From the NCBI GenBank assembly GCA_035295125.1, contig DATGJP010000079.1, positions 1-64,000 of the forward strand: a DNA stretch of 64,000 nucleotides, in the 5' to 3' direction. Below the pieces are notes generated by a model. It was given only the letters and a program-made list of their open reading frames with translations, did not search any database and had not been told where the DNA came from. This document shows, in pieces, positions 48,927 to 57,482 of this stretch. The stretch's first letter is position 1, and the number at the start of each line of letters is the position of its first letter. The stretch comes from JAICMB01 sp035295125. Lineage in GTDB: Bacteria > Acidobacteriota > Terriglobia > Bryobacterales > Bryobacteraceae. Both the position numbers and the translations under genes were made by a program.

Positions 48927-51580
48927 TGCTGCGACAGTTCTGGATTGATCTTAAGGTCCGGGTGGCCGCTCTTTTTTCGCGAGGCAGTCTTCATTCGCGG
49001 GCCGGGGAAGAACTGCGCTTCCACCTCCGCGAACTGGAGGAGCGCAAGATCGAATCGGGCGTGGCGCCTGAAGATGCACGAATCCAAGCTCGCCGTGAGC
49101 TCGGAAATATCGCGCTCCTTTCGGAACAGACGGTTGATTCCTGGAGGTACCCGTTCGTGGACATTCTGGTTCAGGACATCCGCTACGCCCTGCGCGGGCT
49201 GCGCCGCGATAAGGCCTTCTCCGCGACCGCATTCCTGCTGCTCGCACTGGCCATTGGCGCGAACACCGCCGTGTTCACTGTTGTGAAGCGCGTGCTGTTG
49301 GACCCATTGCCCTACCCTGAGTCCGACCGCCTGGTGCGCATCTGGTCTGCCCACACGCAGACCGGGTCGGCCTACTCTGTCAGCGCTCTGGATTATCAGG
49401 ATTGGGCAGCCCAGTCGAAGAGCTTCGACGCGATCGCAGCGTTCGGCGGCCGCGGTATGACCATTACGGGCGAAGGCGAACCCGAGCTGGTTATTGGGCT
49501 GGGCGTCTCGGCTAATCTTTTCCACACACTCGGCGTCCAGCCGATGCTCGGCCGCGATTTCCGCGCTGCCGAGAACGCAGACGGCACAGATCGAATCCTG
49601 ATTCTCAGTTACGCATTGTGGCAGCGCAAGTTTGACGGCCGGCCCGAAGTCGTGGGACGCACGATCCACATCGATGGCCAACCCCTCCAGGTGATTGGCG
49701 TCATGCCGCCTCACTTCGGTTTCCCGGACGCCAGCTATGCTGCCTGGAGACCTCTCGCGCTCAAAGGCGGTGATCCGAATTGGTTCAACCGCTCCGCGCA
49801 TTTCCTGCGCGTGGTGGGCCGTCTGAAACCCTCTGTGACCATGGCGTCCGCCACCGCCGAAATGAGCGGCATTGCGCGGCAGCTCGAACGCGCCTATCCG
49901 GGCACCAATTCTCAAGTGGGAGTGCAACTGCGGTCGCTAAAAGAGTGGATGGTTGGAGATTCCAAAGCGCTGGTCTTTACTCTGTATGGCGCAGTCACCC
50001 TGCTTCTCCTGATTGTGTGTTCCAACCTCGCGGGACTTCTCATTGCGCGTGCCGCGGCGCGTAGGGCCGAGTTTGCCACGCGAGCGGCCCTCGGAGCGAC
50101 ACGGCTACGGTTGATGGGCCAGATGACCGTCGAAGCAGCCCTTCTCAGCTTGACTGGTGGAAGTGCCGGTGTGGCGCTTGCCAATGCACTGCTGAGTCTC
50201 GCGAAGGCGCGTGCCGCGGGCGCACTCCCGCGCCTGGACGAACTCGCGCTCGACCCCGGAGTTCTTCTGTTTTCGTTGGCCCTGACGCTGGCGACCAGCA
50301 TCCTGTTCGGCGTTCTGCCCGCAGCGCAACTCCCGCGACTGGTCCAAACATCGCGTGGGACGGCAGCCCGCGGCTTGCTTCGACGCGTACGCCCGGTGCT
50401 CGTGGGAGGCCAGGTGGCTCTCGCTGCGATCCTGCTCGCGGGCGCCGGGCTCTTCCTCCGTTCACTGCACAATCTGAGCCATGTCAATTTGGGATTCGAA
50501 CCGCGGGACGTGCTGACAGCAAACTTCGTCCTCGCGGAGAACTCGTACCCCACGAGCGCAAAAATGTTCCGGTTCACGCGGGAACTGGACGAATACCTCG
50601 CGAGTGCCCCTGCCGTACTCGCCGCGGGGTTCTCCACAACACTGCCGCTGTCCGGACAGGAATGGGGAAACCCGATCCGTGTCAATGGGCACCCGTTTCC
50701 GCCGGGCCGGTCGGACATCGCCACCATTCAATGCGTCAGTCCGGGTTTTCTCCCCGCTTTGCAGAGCCCGCTTAAACTCGGGCGCCAACTGACGGACCGC
50801 GACAATGCGCATGCGCCGCTGGTTCTATTGGTGGACGACACATTCGTAGCCGCTTTCCTGCCCTCCGGCGAATCGCCCATCGGCAAGATGGTCAGGATCG
50901 GCGATTCCGAATCGAATGATCCCTGGCGAACCATCGTCGGCGTAGTCGGTTCGTATCGCCAATCTTCGCTGGATGGTCCGCTGCAGCCCCAAATGTTCCT
51001 GCCCTATGCGCAACTGGGCGAGCGGACCGCTACAATGGTCGGCCGCGGCCTGTACCTCGCTCTTCGTACCTCCGCGCCTGCCGCCGCCGCCGGCATGCTG
51101 AAAGCGAAAATCGCGTCGCTCGATCAAGCGCTCGCGGTCCGCGATATCCGCCCGCTGACAAGTTCCGTGGACGCGGCGCTGTCATCGCAAAGTCTTCGCT
51201 CCTCGTTGATCGCTTCATTCGCCGGCCTCGCGCTTCTGCTCGCCGGCGTGGGCCTTTACGGCGTCATCGCTTTTGCCGTGGCGCAGCGTACCCAGGAGAT
51301 TGGCGTGCGTATGGCGCTCGGCGCACGACCGTCGCAGATCGCAAAGCTGATTCTGGCGGACGGCGCACGTCTCGGCATGATAGGCATCGCTCTCGGCATC
51401 GGTGTCACGCTATCGTTGTCAAAAGTGGCCGAGCACCTGCTGTTCGGAGTAAGCGGCCATGACCTTGCAACACTCTCCACCACGGCGGCCATCCTGGTGA
51501 TCGTCACTCTCCTGGCCAGCTACGTCCCGGCGCGTCGAGCTGCGGCGATCGACCCTGGCCGGACCATCCGCGAAGAATGA
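48926..51580 (+). CDS. ADOP-type ABC transporter permease (MacB/FtsX-like)
   Basis: An 884-residue second member of the acidobacterial duplicated orphan permease family. N-terminal prefix LRQFWIDLKVRVAALFSRGS and HSRAGEELRFHLRELEERKI; first membrane helix in FSATAFLLLALAIGANTAVF; coupling segments RRAEFATRAALGATRLRLMG and EIGVRMALGARPSQIAKLIL. Each half has a MacB-type periplasmic domain and FtsX helices. The start shares TGATG with the PadR gene. The stop is one base from the end of the convergent mtgA gene. Substrate unknown. Confidence 0.9.
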   Translation: MLRQFWIDLKVRVAALFSRGSLHSRAGEELRFHLRELEERKIESGVAPEDARIQARRELGNIALLSEQTVDSWRYPFVDILVQDIRYALRGLRRDKAFSATAFLLLALAIGANTAVFTVVKRVLLDPLPYPESDRLVRIWSAHTQTGSAYSVSALDYQDWAAQSKSFDAIAAFGGRGMTITGEGEPELVIGLGVSANLFHTLGVQPMLGRDFRAAENADGTDRILILSYALWQRKFDGRPEVVGRTIHIDGQPLQVIGVMPPHFGFPDASYAAWRPLALKGGDPNWFNRSAHFLRVVGRLKPSVTMASATAEMSGIARQLERAYPGTNSQVGVQLRSLKEWMVGDSKALVFTLYGAVTLLLLIVCSNLAGLLIARAAARRAEFATRAALGATRLRLMGQMTVEAALLSLTGGSAGVALANALLSLAKARAAGALPRLDELALDPGVLLFSLALTLATSILFGVLPAAQLPRLVQTSRGTAARGLLRRVRPVLVGGQVALAAILLAGAGLFLRSLHNLSHVNLGFEPRDVLTANFVLAENSYPTSAKMFRFTRELDEYLASAPAVLAAGFSTTLPLSGQEWGNPIRVNGHPFPPGRSDIATIQCVSPGFLPALQSPLKLGRQLTDRDNAHAPLVLLVDDTFVAAFLPSGESPIGKMVRIGDSESNDPWRTIVGVVGSYRQSSLDGPLQPQMFLPYAQLGERTATMVGRGLYLALRTSAPAAAAGMLKAKIASLDQALAVRDIRPLTSSVDAALSSQSLRSSLIASFAGLALLLAGVGLYGVIAFAVAQRTQEIGVRMALGARPSQIAKLILADGARLGMIGIALGIGVTLSLSKVAEHLLFGVSGHDLATLSTTAAILVIVTLLASYVPARRAAAIDPGRTIREE

Positions 51581-51581
51581 T

Positions 51582-52262
51582 TCACCACCCCATCTGGCGC
51601 ATCCGCTCCTCGATGGCGGCGCTGTAGTCATTCATGCGCGCGGGCTTCCGCCGAGATGGGGACGGGATGATCGCAGCCAGCCGAGCGGCCTCATCGCGAT
51701 CCACTCTGGCAGCCGGAACGTGATACCAGAACTCGGAAGCCGCCTCGGCTCCGTAGACGCCGGGTCCCCATTCAATGACATTCAAGTACAACTCGAGAAT
51801 TCTCTGCTTACCAAGCACAAATTCAGTCGGATAAACAAGCGACGCCTCGATCGCTTTGCGAAGCGTGCTGCGGCTGGTTGTGAGGAACAGATTCTTGACG
51901 AGTTGCTGCGTGATGGTCGAGGCGCCCCGGCCCACGGTGCCTGTTTCGAGGTCCTGATCGAGCACTTTGTGCACCTCCACCCAGTCGAATCCGTAGTGCT
52001 GGTAGAACCGACCATCTTCCGCGGCAATTACCGCGTGCTGCAGATCGCGGGAAATCTGGCTGAGCGGCACGAACGTATAGCGTTTCTTATAGGCCTGATG
52101 CGCCCTTCTCGACTTGACGCGCCGCTCCCCCTGGACCGCTGTCGTAATGGGGTTGATCCACTTCAACCCGACGAGGCACAGCAGGCAGACCACGTAAAAG
52201 CCGATGAAAACGGCAATCGCCAGGCCAATAAGACGAAACATCCATAGCCTGAACCCCCGCAC
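51582..52262 (-). CDS. mtgA: Monofunctional peptidoglycan glycosyltransferase
   Basis: A 226-residue GT51 enzyme that polymerises lipid II into glycan strands. One N-terminal membrane anchor (LIGLAIAVFIGFYVVCLLCL, about 12-31) precedes the catalytic domain. Catalytic motifs: AVIAAEDGRFYQHYGFDW (about 77-94), GRGASTITQQLVKNLFLT, the KAIEASLVYPTEFVLGKQRI segment and ELYLNVIEWGPGVYGAEAAS. There is no transpeptidase domain. It directly abuts the stop of the DUF6282 gene and is probably expressed with it. Confidence 0.92.
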   Translation of the reverse strand: MRGFRLWMFRLIGLAIAVFIGFYVVCLLCLVGLKWINPITTAVQGERRVKSRRAHQAYKKRYTFVPLSQISRDLQHAVIAAEDGRFYQHYGFDWVEVHKVLDQDLETGTVGRGASTITQQLVKNLFLTTSRSTLRKAIEASLVYPTEFVLGKQRILELYLNVIEWGPGVYGAEAASEFWYHVPAARVDRDEAARLAAIIPSPSRRKPARMNDYSAAIEERMRQMGW

Positions 52263-53120
52263 CTAGTTCAAACCCAACAGGCGAGCGGGGTTCGACTTGG
52301 ACATGCGATCGATCTCCGCCGCCGTGATGCCCTGTTTCTTCAGACCGGCGAAAAACGCGGCTAACCCGTCCGGATGAAGCGGATTTCCCACTTGCCCGAG
52401 ATCGCTCGACAAAATGCAATGTTCGGGGCCCACCTCGCGGATCGCCCTTGCGTATTCCGCCAGATCCTGCGGCCGGTACACAAACTCGATAGACGCCCCC
52501 AGTTTCGCCGCCTCCTGCATCTGAGCCACAGACATGAGAACCGGGGCGAGCATCGCATGGGTCACCACAATATTTTGAACGCCCTGCCGCCGCGCTTCGC
52601 GGATTAGCATCAGGCCTTCCTCGGGCGAGGAGTGTCCGGTCTCCAGAATGAGCCCATGTTTCGCCACCAGTGCGATCACCTGTTTCACGTCGGGCAACAG
52701 CTCGCCATTTCGCGCCACAGCGACAAACGGGCGATTCTCCTTCGAATACCGCACCTGGTTCTCAGCGTCGAACGTCGGCATCCACACCACCCGGCCCCAG
52801 CCGCCCTTCATCATCGTCATCCGCTCCACGGCCGCGGGATTGATGCCCCCCACAGTGCGATTTAAATCAATCCCGCCAAAAATCTCGATACCGGGCACTT
52901 CCTTCCGGACAACATAGGCCAGCGATGCTGTCGGCTCGTAGTGATTCTTGAGAACCAGCCCGCGCATTCCACGCTTCTTGGCCAGCTTCGCCAGGTCGAT
53001 CGCATCGATCGATCGCGGCATACTGTCCGGGTCCGAGTGCACGTGAATATCGATTACGCCGTTTAGAGATTGCGCCGCGGCGCAGATAGCGATCAGAAGC
53101 GTTCCAGCGAGTATTCTCAT
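52263..53120 (-). CDS. DUF6282 metal-dependent hydrolase-like exported protein
   Basis: A 285-residue protein with a short signal peptide (about 1-17). The mature part is an amidohydrolase/PHP-like barrel: VIDIHVHSDPDSMPRSID carries the first His-x-His metal site, VLKNHYEPTASLAYVV and LILETGHSSPEEGL provide further His/Glu, ILSSDLGQVGNPLHPDGLAA a late Asp. This matches DUF6282. The reaction is unknown; barrel and metal ligands point to hydrolysis. It overlaps the upstream dehydrogenase gene by 4 bp. Confidence 0.8.
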   Translation of the reverse strand: MRILAGTLLIAICAAAQSLNGVIDIHVHSDPDSMPRSIDAIDLAKLAKKRGMRGLVLKNHYEPTASLAYVVRKEVPGIEIFGGIDLNRTVGGINPAAVERMTMMKGGWGRVVWMPTFDAENQVRYSKENRPFVAVARNGELLPDVKQVIALVAKHGLILETGHSSPEEGLMLIREARRQGVQNIVVTHAMLAPVLMSVAQMQEAAKLGASIEFVYRPQDLAEYARAIREVGPEHCILSSDLGQVGNPLHPDGLAAFFAGLKKQGITAAEIDRMSKSNPARLLGLN

Positions 53121-54130
53121 ACGATCATGTGAACCAGCTTCGGATGCTCGGCCGCGGGGCCGTTAATGCTCCATCTGAAGTCCTCAAAGCCAACCTGGCG
53201 TATCATGCGTTGCAGGATCGAACGGTCGAATCGCTGCAAATCCTCCACCGCGGCTTCGAACGACTCGGGTGAGGCGTTCACGCTGCCGAGAACCGCCTGG
53301 TTTTTGACGATCAGATCGCGGAAAGGAAATAACACTTCGGCGTTTGGCGCCCCCAATGTAACGAGGACGCCGCCCCTAGCCATGGAAGCCAGCCCTGTCA
53401 TAGTTGCCTCAGCCGACCCCGTGGCCTCGATCACGATATCCGCCGGACCCCGCTCATATCGCATGCCGGCTTCCTCCAACAGCCGCACCCGCAGGTGCCG
53501 GCGATCCTCCTGCGACCAAACGGCGGTATCGAAGCCGCGCGCTCGTAACACCATTGCGCTGAGAATCCCGATCGTTCCCGCACCAAGAACCAGTGCTTTC
53601 GGCGGATCGAAGACGTAGTGGTCGTGGTGCGCTCGCCGGGCCAACTCAATCGCCTTCTCCACCACGCTCAGCGGTTCGATCAGAATTCCGACATCCACCA
53701 GGTCCCGCGGCACCCGCAAAAGGTAGCGCCTCTCATCTACGGCGAATTCAGTGAAATACCCATGCTCGGCAACGATACCGCGCTCCCGGTATTCACCGCT
53801 CAAACACAGATCGGTTCGCCCGCTGGCGCATGCCCCGCAGGGCAACGGGCACGGACGGCGCACGATCGGCGCCACCCAATCGCCCGGCTGCAGGTCGTGA
53901 ACGCCGGACCCGCATTCGGCCACCTCGGCCAGCGCTTCGTGACCAATTGTCAAAAACGACGACCCCGGCGGCGGATGCACGATCCTGCCTGCGGCGATCT
54001 CGCGGTCCGTCCCACAGACCCCTACCTGGCGCACACGCAGCAAAACCTGCTCCGCGCCGTCGATACGCGGCTCCGCGACGTCCCGCAAAGCGAGATCACC
54101 GCGCTCGAAATCGACAACCACCGCCCGCAT
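53117..54130 (-). CDS. Zinc-dependent glucose 1-dehydrogenase-like alcohol dehydrogenase
   Basis: A 337-residue medium-chain dehydrogenase. It has the catalytic-zinc segment VGVCGTDREIAAG and IGHEALAEV, the structural-zinc Cys cluster (CPLPCGACASGRTDLC, about 93-108) and a Rossmann fold (ALVLGAGTIGILSAMVLRAR). The C-terminal part (KNQAVLGSVNASPESFEAAV) is typical of glucose 1-dehydrogenases of the archaeal type. It oxidises an aldose or related polyol with NAD(P). It heads an operon with DUF6282 and mtgA and is divergent from the next gene by 25 bp. Confidence 0.85.
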   Translation of the reverse strand: MRAVVVDFERGDLALRDVAEPRIDGAEQVLLRVRQVGVCGTDREIAAGRIVHPPPGSSFLTIGHEALAEVAECGSGVHDLQPGDWVAPIVRRPCPLPCGACASGRTDLCLSGEYRERGIVAEHGYFTEFAVDERRYLLRVPRDLVDVGILIEPLSVVEKAIELARRAHHDHYVFDPPKALVLGAGTIGILSAMVLRARGFDTAVWSQEDRRHLRVRLLEEAGMRYERGPADIVIEATGSAEATMTGLASMARGGVLVTLGAPNAEVLFPFRDLIVKNQAVLGSVNASPESFEAAVEDLQRFDRSILQRMIRQVGFEDFRWSINGPAAEHPKLVHMIV

Positions 54131-54155
54131 CCGAAGATGTTATTGTCGCAAGAGA

Positions 54156-54545
54156 ATGGGTTTTCTCGACAATCTGGAAAGCAATCTGAAGAGTCTCGAG
54201 TCGCGCGACGAGAAGGATTCACAGCGCGAGCAGCAGCGGCGCGATGCGGATGCCAGGGCCGTCCAGGCTTCCGCCCCTTTTGCCGACAAACTCAAGAATT
54301 CCGCCTTCACGCAAGGCTTGATGGGACACGCCACGCGGCTTGGTTTCGCCCAGCGTACCAAGGTCCATATCGTCTGGCTCGGCACCACCCTGCGGCTCGA
54401 AGCCAAAGATCGCAAATTGGAATTGCGGCCGACCCCACAGGGTGTCATCGCTGCTTTCATTGAAAACGGCGATGAAACAGGAACTCAGGCGGTCGACCTC
54501 GATAGTGATCCCGAGGCGTTGGCGCGCCAGTGGCTCGCTGCCTGA
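54156..54545 (+). CDS. Conserved hypothetical cytosolic protein
   Basis: A 129-residue protein without signal or membrane segment. The first 45 residues are charged and coiled-coil-like (LDNLESNLKSLESRDEKDSQ, then REQQRRDADARAV). The remainder forms a probable beta-rich domain (TKVHIVWLGTTLRLEAKD, GVIAAFIENGDETGTQAVDL) ending in DPEALARQWLAA. No family function is known to me. Convergent with the small basic gene that follows. Confidence 0.6.
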   Translation: MGFLDNLESNLKSLESRDEKDSQREQQRRDADARAVQASAPFADKLKNSAFTQGLMGHATRLGFAQRTKVHIVWLGTTLRLEAKDRKLELRPTPQGVIAAFIENGDETGTQAVDLDSDPEALARQWLAA

Positions 54546-54550
54546 TTCCG

Positions 54551-54691
54551 CTACTTACGAGCGCCGCGCCGTCGGCCCTTCAGACGCGACTGCCTTAGTT
54601 TCCCGGACTTACGCTTGGGCTTGTGGACGATAAAGGTGCCGCTTCCCAGATACTCCGCTTGATACAGGTTCTCTTTTTTCTCTTCAGCCAT
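54551..54691 (-). CDS. Very small basic protein (46 residues)
   Basis: A 46-codon gene. The N-terminal half is acidic-to-neutral (MAEEKKENLYQAEYLGSGTF), followed by IVHKPKRKSG and a strongly basic tail (KLRQSRLKGRRRGARK). Nine bases separate it from the TAG/TGA of the convergent neighbour on the other side. Composition and domain-like split resemble small ribosome- or nucleic-acid-associated proteins, but no family is recognised. A weak purine-rich stretch (CGGGATAAC) precedes the ATG. Confidence 0.55.
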   Translation of the reverse strand: MAEEKKENLYQAEYLGSGTFIVHKPKRKSGKLRQSRLKGRRRGARK

Positions 54692-54787
54692 TGTTATCCC
54701 GATTCTCTATTGTAAGCTGACGGCTGACGGCACGTTTCGCTATAGTTTTCTTGTACCTGTTTGGCCCAACATACGTCATTCCTTAAG

Positions 54788-55633
54788 ATGCGGAGCGGTC
54801 GGTTCCTTGCGGTTCTAGCGGGCGGCCTGTTCGTGGCGTGTTCGCTGTACGCGTTCCAGATGCCATTTCGCGAATATCCGGGCTGGGAATACAACGACTT
54901 CCCGTTGCCTCCGGACTACCAGGTCCCCGGCGAATGGCTGTTTGCGCGACTCATGTACCCCACTTACAGCGGCCCGGCTTTCGACTGGCAGTTCCGCAGA
55001 CGGCGCGGCGCCAACGATTGGACTCAGGGCGGTACCAACTGGACCATCGACTATCCCCGCTCCGATCGGCACCTCTCGATGGCTGTACGCCGCTTGACGC
55101 GTCTCCAGACCCGGTCCGCCGAGCAGCCGGTCAATCTCGACGATGGCGACGAGGTTTACAACTATCCCTGGCTGTATGCCGTCGAAGTCGGCCATTGGGA
55201 GCTTACCGACGCACAGGTTGCCAAGTTCCGCGATTACCTGCTCCGCGGCGGCTTCTTTATGTGTGATGACTTCCACGGCACAATCGAGTGGTCCGTGTTC
55301 ATCAATACGATGCAGAAGGTGTTCCCCGACCGGCCGATTGTCGATATCCCGGATGCCGATCCCATCTTTCACACCGTCTTCGACCTCGACCATCGCTATC
55401 AGGTTCCCGGCGCGCAATTTCTGCACACCGGCCAGATCTGGGAGAAAGACGGCTTCGAGCCGCGCTGGCGAGGGATCTACGATAACAAAGGCCGCCTGAT
55501 GGTCGCCATCTGCCACAACATGGACCTGGGCGACTCCTGGGAACACGCTGACGAGCCCGAATACCCCGAAAAGTTCTCAGCGCTCGGCATTCGCATCGGG
55601 GTGAACTACATCATCTACTCCATGACCCACTAA
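54788..55633 (+). CDS. Exported DUF4159 protein
   Basis: A 281-residue protein with a signal peptide (FLAVLAGGLFVACSLYA). The mature part matches DUF4159: FARLMYPTYSGPAFDWQFRR, GTNWTIDYPRSDRHLSMAVR, YNYPWLYAVEVGHWELTDAQ, LRGGFFMCDDFHGTIEW, and a C-terminal NMDLGDSWEHADEPEYPEKF. DUF4159 domains have a class I glutamine amidotransferase-like fold, often near MoxR/VWA clusters, with no proven activity. Here it stands alone. ATG 54788 is used; an upstream TTG at 54761 would put nine residues ahead of the signal. Confidence 0.8.
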   Translation: MRSGRFLAVLAGGLFVACSLYAFQMPFREYPGWEYNDFPLPPDYQVPGEWLFARLMYPTYSGPAFDWQFRRRRGANDWTQGGTNWTIDYPRSDRHLSMAVRRLTRLQTRSAEQPVNLDDGDEVYNYPWLYAVEVGHWELTDAQVAKFRDYLLRGGFFMCDDFHGTIEWSVFINTMQKVFPDRPIVDIPDADPIFHTVFDLDHRYQVPGAQFLHTGQIWEKDGFEPRWRGIYDNKGRLMVAICHNMDLGDSWEHADEPEYPEKFSALGIRIGVNYIIYSMTH

Positions 55634-55668
55634 TGTAGACCAAACGTGCTACAAGGGAATCAGCCAAT

Positions 55669-56202
55669 ATGGCCTTGGACAATGAAGACAAGGAGTGGCT
55701 CAGCGAGCTACTGCGCACCGGGATGCAACAGCTCAGCACGGAGCTACGCACCGAGCGGCGCGGCGACTTGAACCAACTCCGCCTGGATCTCCGCACCGAG
55801 TTGCACACCGATATGGACCAACTCCGCACCGAGTGGCGCGGCGACATGAACCAACTCCGCACGGAGTTGAGCGGCGACTTGAACCAATTCCGCCTGGAAC
55901 TCCGCACCGAGTTGCGCACCGATATGGACCAACTCCGCATCGAGTGGCGCGGCGACATGAACCAACTCCGCACGGAGTTGAGCGGCGACTTGAACCAATT
56001 CCGCCTGGAGCTCCGCACCGAGTGGCGCGCCGACATCGAGCGAGTGGAAACGAATCTCCTGACGGCATTTCATAAGTGGGCGTCGCCGACAGAGGCTCGC
56101 ATGCGCGGCGTGATGTCCACATTGAACGCCCTCGATCTCGAACTGAACGATCTCAAGGATCGCGTCAAGAAGATCGAAGACAGCATTCGCCCATCGCAAT
56201 AG
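55669..56202 (+). CDS. Hendecad coiled-coil protein with tandem 111-bp duplication
   Basis: A 177-residue, highly charged protein. Residues about 25-130 are built from 11- and 15-residue units such as RGDMNQLRTEL, SGDLNQFRLEL and RTELRTDMDQLRIEW, predicting a long hendecad coiled coil. Two 37-residue blocks (45-81 and 82-118) are nearly identical, matching a direct DNA duplication. The C-terminus (about 130-175) is another helix ending in LNDLKDRVKKIEDSI. No signal peptide or domain family recognised. It resembles DUF1640/tail-fibre-like coiled coils only in general form. Confidence 0.65.
   Translation: MALDNEDKEWLSELLRTGMQQLSTELRTERRGDLNQLRLDLRTELHTDMDQLRTEWRGDMNQLRTELSGDLNQFRLELRTELRTDMDQLRIEWRGDMNQLRTELSGDLNQFRLELRTEWRADIERVETNLLTAFHKWASPTEARMRGVMSTLNALDLELNDLKDRVKKIEDSIRPSQ
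55801..56022. repeat. Two tandem 111-bp direct repeats inside a coding sequence
   Basis: Copies 55801-55911 and 55912-56022 differ at only a few positions and keep the reading frame (37 codons each). Shorter 33-bp sub-repeats are visible within each copy. Confidence 0.85.
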
Positions 56203-56232
56203 CGCCGCCCCGAGCCAGGCCGAAGCAAGCGG

Positions 56233-56850
56233 TCACTTCGTCGTACCTGGCCGCATCCGAGCCTTAATCGTCACCGCCAAATCCCCATTCCGAATATTTG
56301 TAAACCGCATTGTCACCCGCCCCTGCGCATCCATGGTAATCACCGCGGGTGTGTTGACTGACGTGAGCATCCATCCTTCCGGCAGCGTCACCCGATTTAC
56401 GGGCCGCCCCAGAGTCCGCTCCCACACCAACTCGCCATTCTTGACGGTATATCCGACAGGATCAGAGTAAGACTCCTCCACCCGCACGCGCGCCGACTGC
56501 CCCTCGCCAATCGCATGTTCCAACTCCCCCTGCACAACATCCGACTCGGGATCGGTTGGATTCGGATAATAGCCCAGCGCGTTCACTTCCTTACCCTTTA
56601 CCACGGTAGTCTTGAGCTGATTCCCGGTATCCAGGTTGAAAATCTTCGAATCCGGCGACACCTGGCTGCCCTTGCGCACGAAGCTATGAACGTACTTCTG
56701 CCCCACCTTATCCACCGTGAAATCGTGCGAAATGCGGAACTGATGCGTCCCAGGATCCAGCAGCCAATAGCTGATCTCGCGATCCTGTTCGGCGCGGTGA
56801 AACTGCCCCAGCAGCGTAAAAGGAATCAATCCCAGCCACAGTTTCCTCAT
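56233..56850 (-). CDS. Exported protein of unknown function, paralogue 1
   Basis: A 205-residue protein with a short N-terminal hydrophobic signal (LWLGLIPFTLLGQF). The mature sequence is beta-rich: SYWLLDPGTHQFRISHDFTV, VRVEESYSDPVGYTVKNGEL, VWERTLGRPVNRVTLPEGWM, VITMDAQGRVTMRFTNIRNG. The same order of motifs occurs in the upstream gene (TLYELLPPETHQFAITYDVT, LVFDRPLGIKRNVVVLPKGW), so the two arose by tandem duplication. Starts overlap the upstream gene by 4 bp. No function known. Confidence 0.7.
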   Translation of the reverse strand: MRKLWLGLIPFTLLGQFHRAEQDREISYWLLDPGTHQFRISHDFTVDKVGQKYVHSFVRKGSQVSPDSKIFNLDTGNQLKTTVVKGKEVNALGYYPNPTDPESDVVQGELEHAIGEGQSARVRVEESYSDPVGYTVKNGELVWERTLGRPVNRVTLPEGWMLTSVNTPAVITMDAQGRVTMRFTNIRNGDLAVTIKARMRPGTTK

Positions 56851-57449
56851 GGCAGCCTCCGAGCGGTAATCTTCACGGGAAGTTGGTCGTCGCGGTCATT
56901 CAGAAAACTGAGCCGCACACGCCCGTCGGCTTGTGTCGACACAATTGCCGGCGACGCGCTGCCGGTGAGTTCCCAGCCCTTCGGCAGCACGACGACATTG
57001 CGCTTAATACCGAGCGGCCGGTCGAACACCAACTGTCCATCTTTCTCGTAATATGACGGAGCGTCGGCGTAGGTCTTGAAGATGCGAATTCGCGTCTCCC
57101 CATTCTTTGGAACGGGACCCGGCAGATGGACTTTGATATAAAGCGCATCATCGGCAGCACGCGGCGAAATCAGTCCCGTGGCCTTGGCATCTTTGCCGGT
57201 CACGGTCTCGAACTTCAACGGCTTGCCCGTGCTCCGCTCGATCACGCGTTCGTCCGACGCGGTCGAGCCGGGGCGAATCGGATTGAAAAAGAACGGAGCG
57301 CCCTCCCGGTTCTGGGTGACGTCATAAGTGATGGCGAACTGATGCGTTTCGGGCGGCAGCAACTCGTAAAGCGTGAACTCATCCGACGCCCGCAAGGAGA
57401 AAACTCCGAGGACAACGGCGGCGGCACATGCCGGCAGGGTTCGAGTCAT
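56847..57449 (-). CDS. Exported protein of unknown function, paralogue 2
   Basis: A 200-residue protein with signal peptide (MTRTLPACAAAVVLGVFSLR). It is homologous along its whole length to the gene downstream (ETHQFAITYDVT against GTHQFRISHDFT; KTYADAPSYYEKDGQLVFDR against ESYSDPVGYTVKNGELVWER). Identity between the pair is modest, so the duplication is old. The 4-bp overlap shows they are translated together, perhaps as partners. It is divergent from the acetamidase gene. Confidence 0.7.
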   Translation of the reverse strand: MTRTLPACAAAVVLGVFSLRASDEFTLYELLPPETHQFAITYDVTQNREGAPFFFNPIRPGSTASDERVIERSTGKPLKFETVTGKDAKATGLISPRAADDALYIKVHLPGPVPKNGETRIRIFKTYADAPSYYEKDGQLVFDRPLGIKRNVVVLPKGWELTGSASPAIVSTQADGRVRLSFLNDRDDQLPVKITARRLP

Positions 57450-57482
57450 AAAGTTTGTATCCTATCAGTTCGGGGGTCCTCA

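Noticed and set aside
48821..49927. 368-codon leftward ORF over the second ADOP
   Set aside because: Antisense to a well-supported permease; His/Gln/Arg-rich shadow.
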